Program-made: the position numbers and the translations under genes
Shown: piece by piece, positions 7,029-7,975 of the stretch
How positions within the stretch are numbered: the stretch's first letter is position 1
Layout: each line of letters starts with the position of its first letter
The notes under the pieces: generated by a model
What the model was told of the DNA's origin: nothing
What the model saw: only the letters and a program-made list of their open reading frames with translations
Databases searched by the model: none
NCBI GenBank assembly: GCA_964480995.1
Contig: CAYZRZ010000103.1
Coordinates: 1-7,975 of the forward strand
Source: UBA1038 sp964480995
Lineage (GTDB): Bacteria > Bacillota > Clostridia > Christensenellales > Aristaeellaceae
Direction: 5' to 3'
DNA length: 7,975 nucleotides

Positions 7029-7975
7029 TTACAGCTTCTCTTCCTCCGCCAGCCTGTTGCCCAGCACCACGCCCATCATCGACGCCATCATCAGCCCGCG
7101 CGTCCAGCCGCTGGAATCGCCCAAAGCGTAGAACTTGCCAATGCTGGTGTTGAGGCTGAGGTCCATCTTGATGCGGTTTGAGTAGAACTTGAGCTCAGGG
7201 GAATACAGCAGGGTCTCATGGGCGGCGAAGCCCGGCACCACCTGATCCATGGCCTTGATGAAATTGAGGATATTGGTCATGGCGCGGTAGGGCATGGCGG
7301 CGGTGATATCTCCGGCGACAGCGTCGTGCAGCGTGGGGCGGACGTTGGACTGCATCAGCTCCTTCTCCCAGGTCCGCTTGCCATCCAGGATATCCCCGAA
7401 GCGCTGCACCAGGATCTGGCCGTTGGCCAGCATGTTGGTCAGCTCACCCACCTTCTGGGCGTAGGCGATGGGCTGATTGAAGGGGTAGCTGAAGTTATGG
7501 GAGCAGAGGATGGACAGGTTGGTATTGTCCGACTTGCGCTCCTTATAGCTGTGGCCGTTGACAACGGCCAGGTCGTTATCATAGTTTTCCTGGCTGACAA
7601 AACCGCCGGGGTTCTGGCAGAATGTACGCACTTTGTCACGGAAAGGCAACGGGTAGCCGACCAGCTTGCTCTCATACAGGGCGCGGTTGACTTCCTCCAT
7701 TACCTCGTTGCGCACCTCGACACGCACGCCGATATCAACGGTCCCGGGCTGGTGGGCGATGCTGTGCTCCTCACAGAGCTTCTCCAGCCAGTCGGCTCCG
7801 CGCCGCCCGGTGGCGACGACGGTTGCATCTGCCGTGATTTCAAAGCTCTCCCCGCCGCGCGCTTTTTCCACATGCACGCCCAGGCAGACCCCGTCCTTGA
7901 GGATCAGGTTGGTGCAGCTGTATCCGAAGAGGATCTCAACCCCGTTATCGGTCAGGTAGTGCTGGATAGCCCCGT
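7029..7975 (-). CDS. NAD(P)/FAD-dependent oxidoreductase, C-terminal part (N-terminus beyond window)
   Basis: The reading frame is open to the right edge, so the gene is cut at its 5' end; 314 C-terminal residues are visible. The protein looks like the uncharacterised FAD-dependent dehydrogenase family COG2509. Family members run roughly 450-550 residues, with the N-terminal dinucleotide-binding GxGxxG motif expected outside the window. Seen: an Ala-Thr-Gly motif with neighbours (VVATGRRGADWLEKL) near 7780-7822 that normally lines the FAD site; a PGTVDIGVRVEV segment; the substrate-domain stretch FCQNPGGFV; and near the C-terminus FYALGDSSGWTRGLMMASMMG, where the GD pair typically contacts the FAD ribityl chain. 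A GTG at 7877 could be mistaken for the start, but the residues before it (for example DNGVEILFGYSCTNLILKDG) are family-like, so it is internal. The physiological substrate is unknown. It has its own terminator and is not cotranscribed with the transpeptidase. Confidence 0.88.
   Translation of the reverse strand, partial: GAIQHYLTDNGVEILFGYSCTNLILKDGVCLGVHVEKARGGESFEITADATVVATGRRGADWLEKLCEEHSIAHQPGTVDIGVRVEVRNEVMEEVNRALYESKLVGYPLPFRDKVRTFCQNPGGFVSQENYDNDLAVVNGHSYKERKSDNTNLSILCSHNFSYPFNQPIAYAQKVGELTNMLANGQILVQRFGDILDGKRTWEKELMQSNVRPTLHDAVAGDITAAMPYRAMTNILNFIKAMDQVVPGFAAHETLLYSPELKFYSNRIKMDLSLNTSIGKFYALGDSSGWTRGLMMASMMGVVLGNRLAEEEKL

Noticed and set aside
1..7975. Search for mobile elements, CRISPR arrays, tRNA/rRNA genes, riboswitches and defence genes
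   Set aside because: No transposase, direct-repeat array, terminal inverted repeats or structured RNA pattern was seen. Nearly all sequence is accounted for by the five genes and their short signals.

Overview
The window is GC-rich and densely coded. It holds five genes: a left-hand block on the + strand (purR, pth, mfd) and a right-hand block on the - strand (a secreted L,D-transpeptidase and the 3' part of an FAD-dependent oxidoreductase). The Bacillus-type pur operon repressor, strong AAGGAGG-type ribosome binding sites, sigma-A-like promoters, and an L,D-transpeptidase carrying several peptidoglycan-binding repeats all point to a Bacillota (Firmicutes) host. A GC-rich member of Clostridia is my best guess. 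I cannot place it to genus from the sequence alone.

Left block (1-5112, + strand). A short upstream region carries an extended -10 promoter and a CGAACGTTCG palindrome that resembles a PurR binding site. It is followed by purR, pth and mfd, packed with gaps of 10 bp and 1 bp, so they probably form one transcription unit. In Bacillus subtilis purR, spoVC (pth) and mfd lie in the same order, but with yabJ, spoVG, glmU (gcaD), prs and others in between. Here the intervening genes are absent. The block links purine-pool sensing (PurR binds PRPP), recycling of peptidyl-tRNA (Pth), and rescue of stalled RNA polymerase with recruitment of nucleotide excision repair (Mfd).

A hairpin with a perfect 15-bp stem (5157-5190) sits between the convergent mfd and transpeptidase genes and probably terminates both.

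Right block (5204-7975, - strand). The FAD-dependent oxidoreductase enters from beyond the right edge, ends at 7029 and is followed by its own hairpin-plus-T-tract terminator. The L,D-transpeptidase gene then starts from a separate promoter with 17-bp spacing. Its product has a signal peptide, three peptidoglycan-binding repeats, the YkuD catalytic domain with an intact SHGCIR motif, a fourth peptidoglycan-binding repeat and a Pro/Thr/Ala-rich tail.

I see no mobile element, CRISPR array, RNA gene or defence system. Apart from the compact purR-pth-mfd arrangement, the possible PurR autoregulatory site and the domain layout of the transpeptidase, this is an ordinary housekeeping region.
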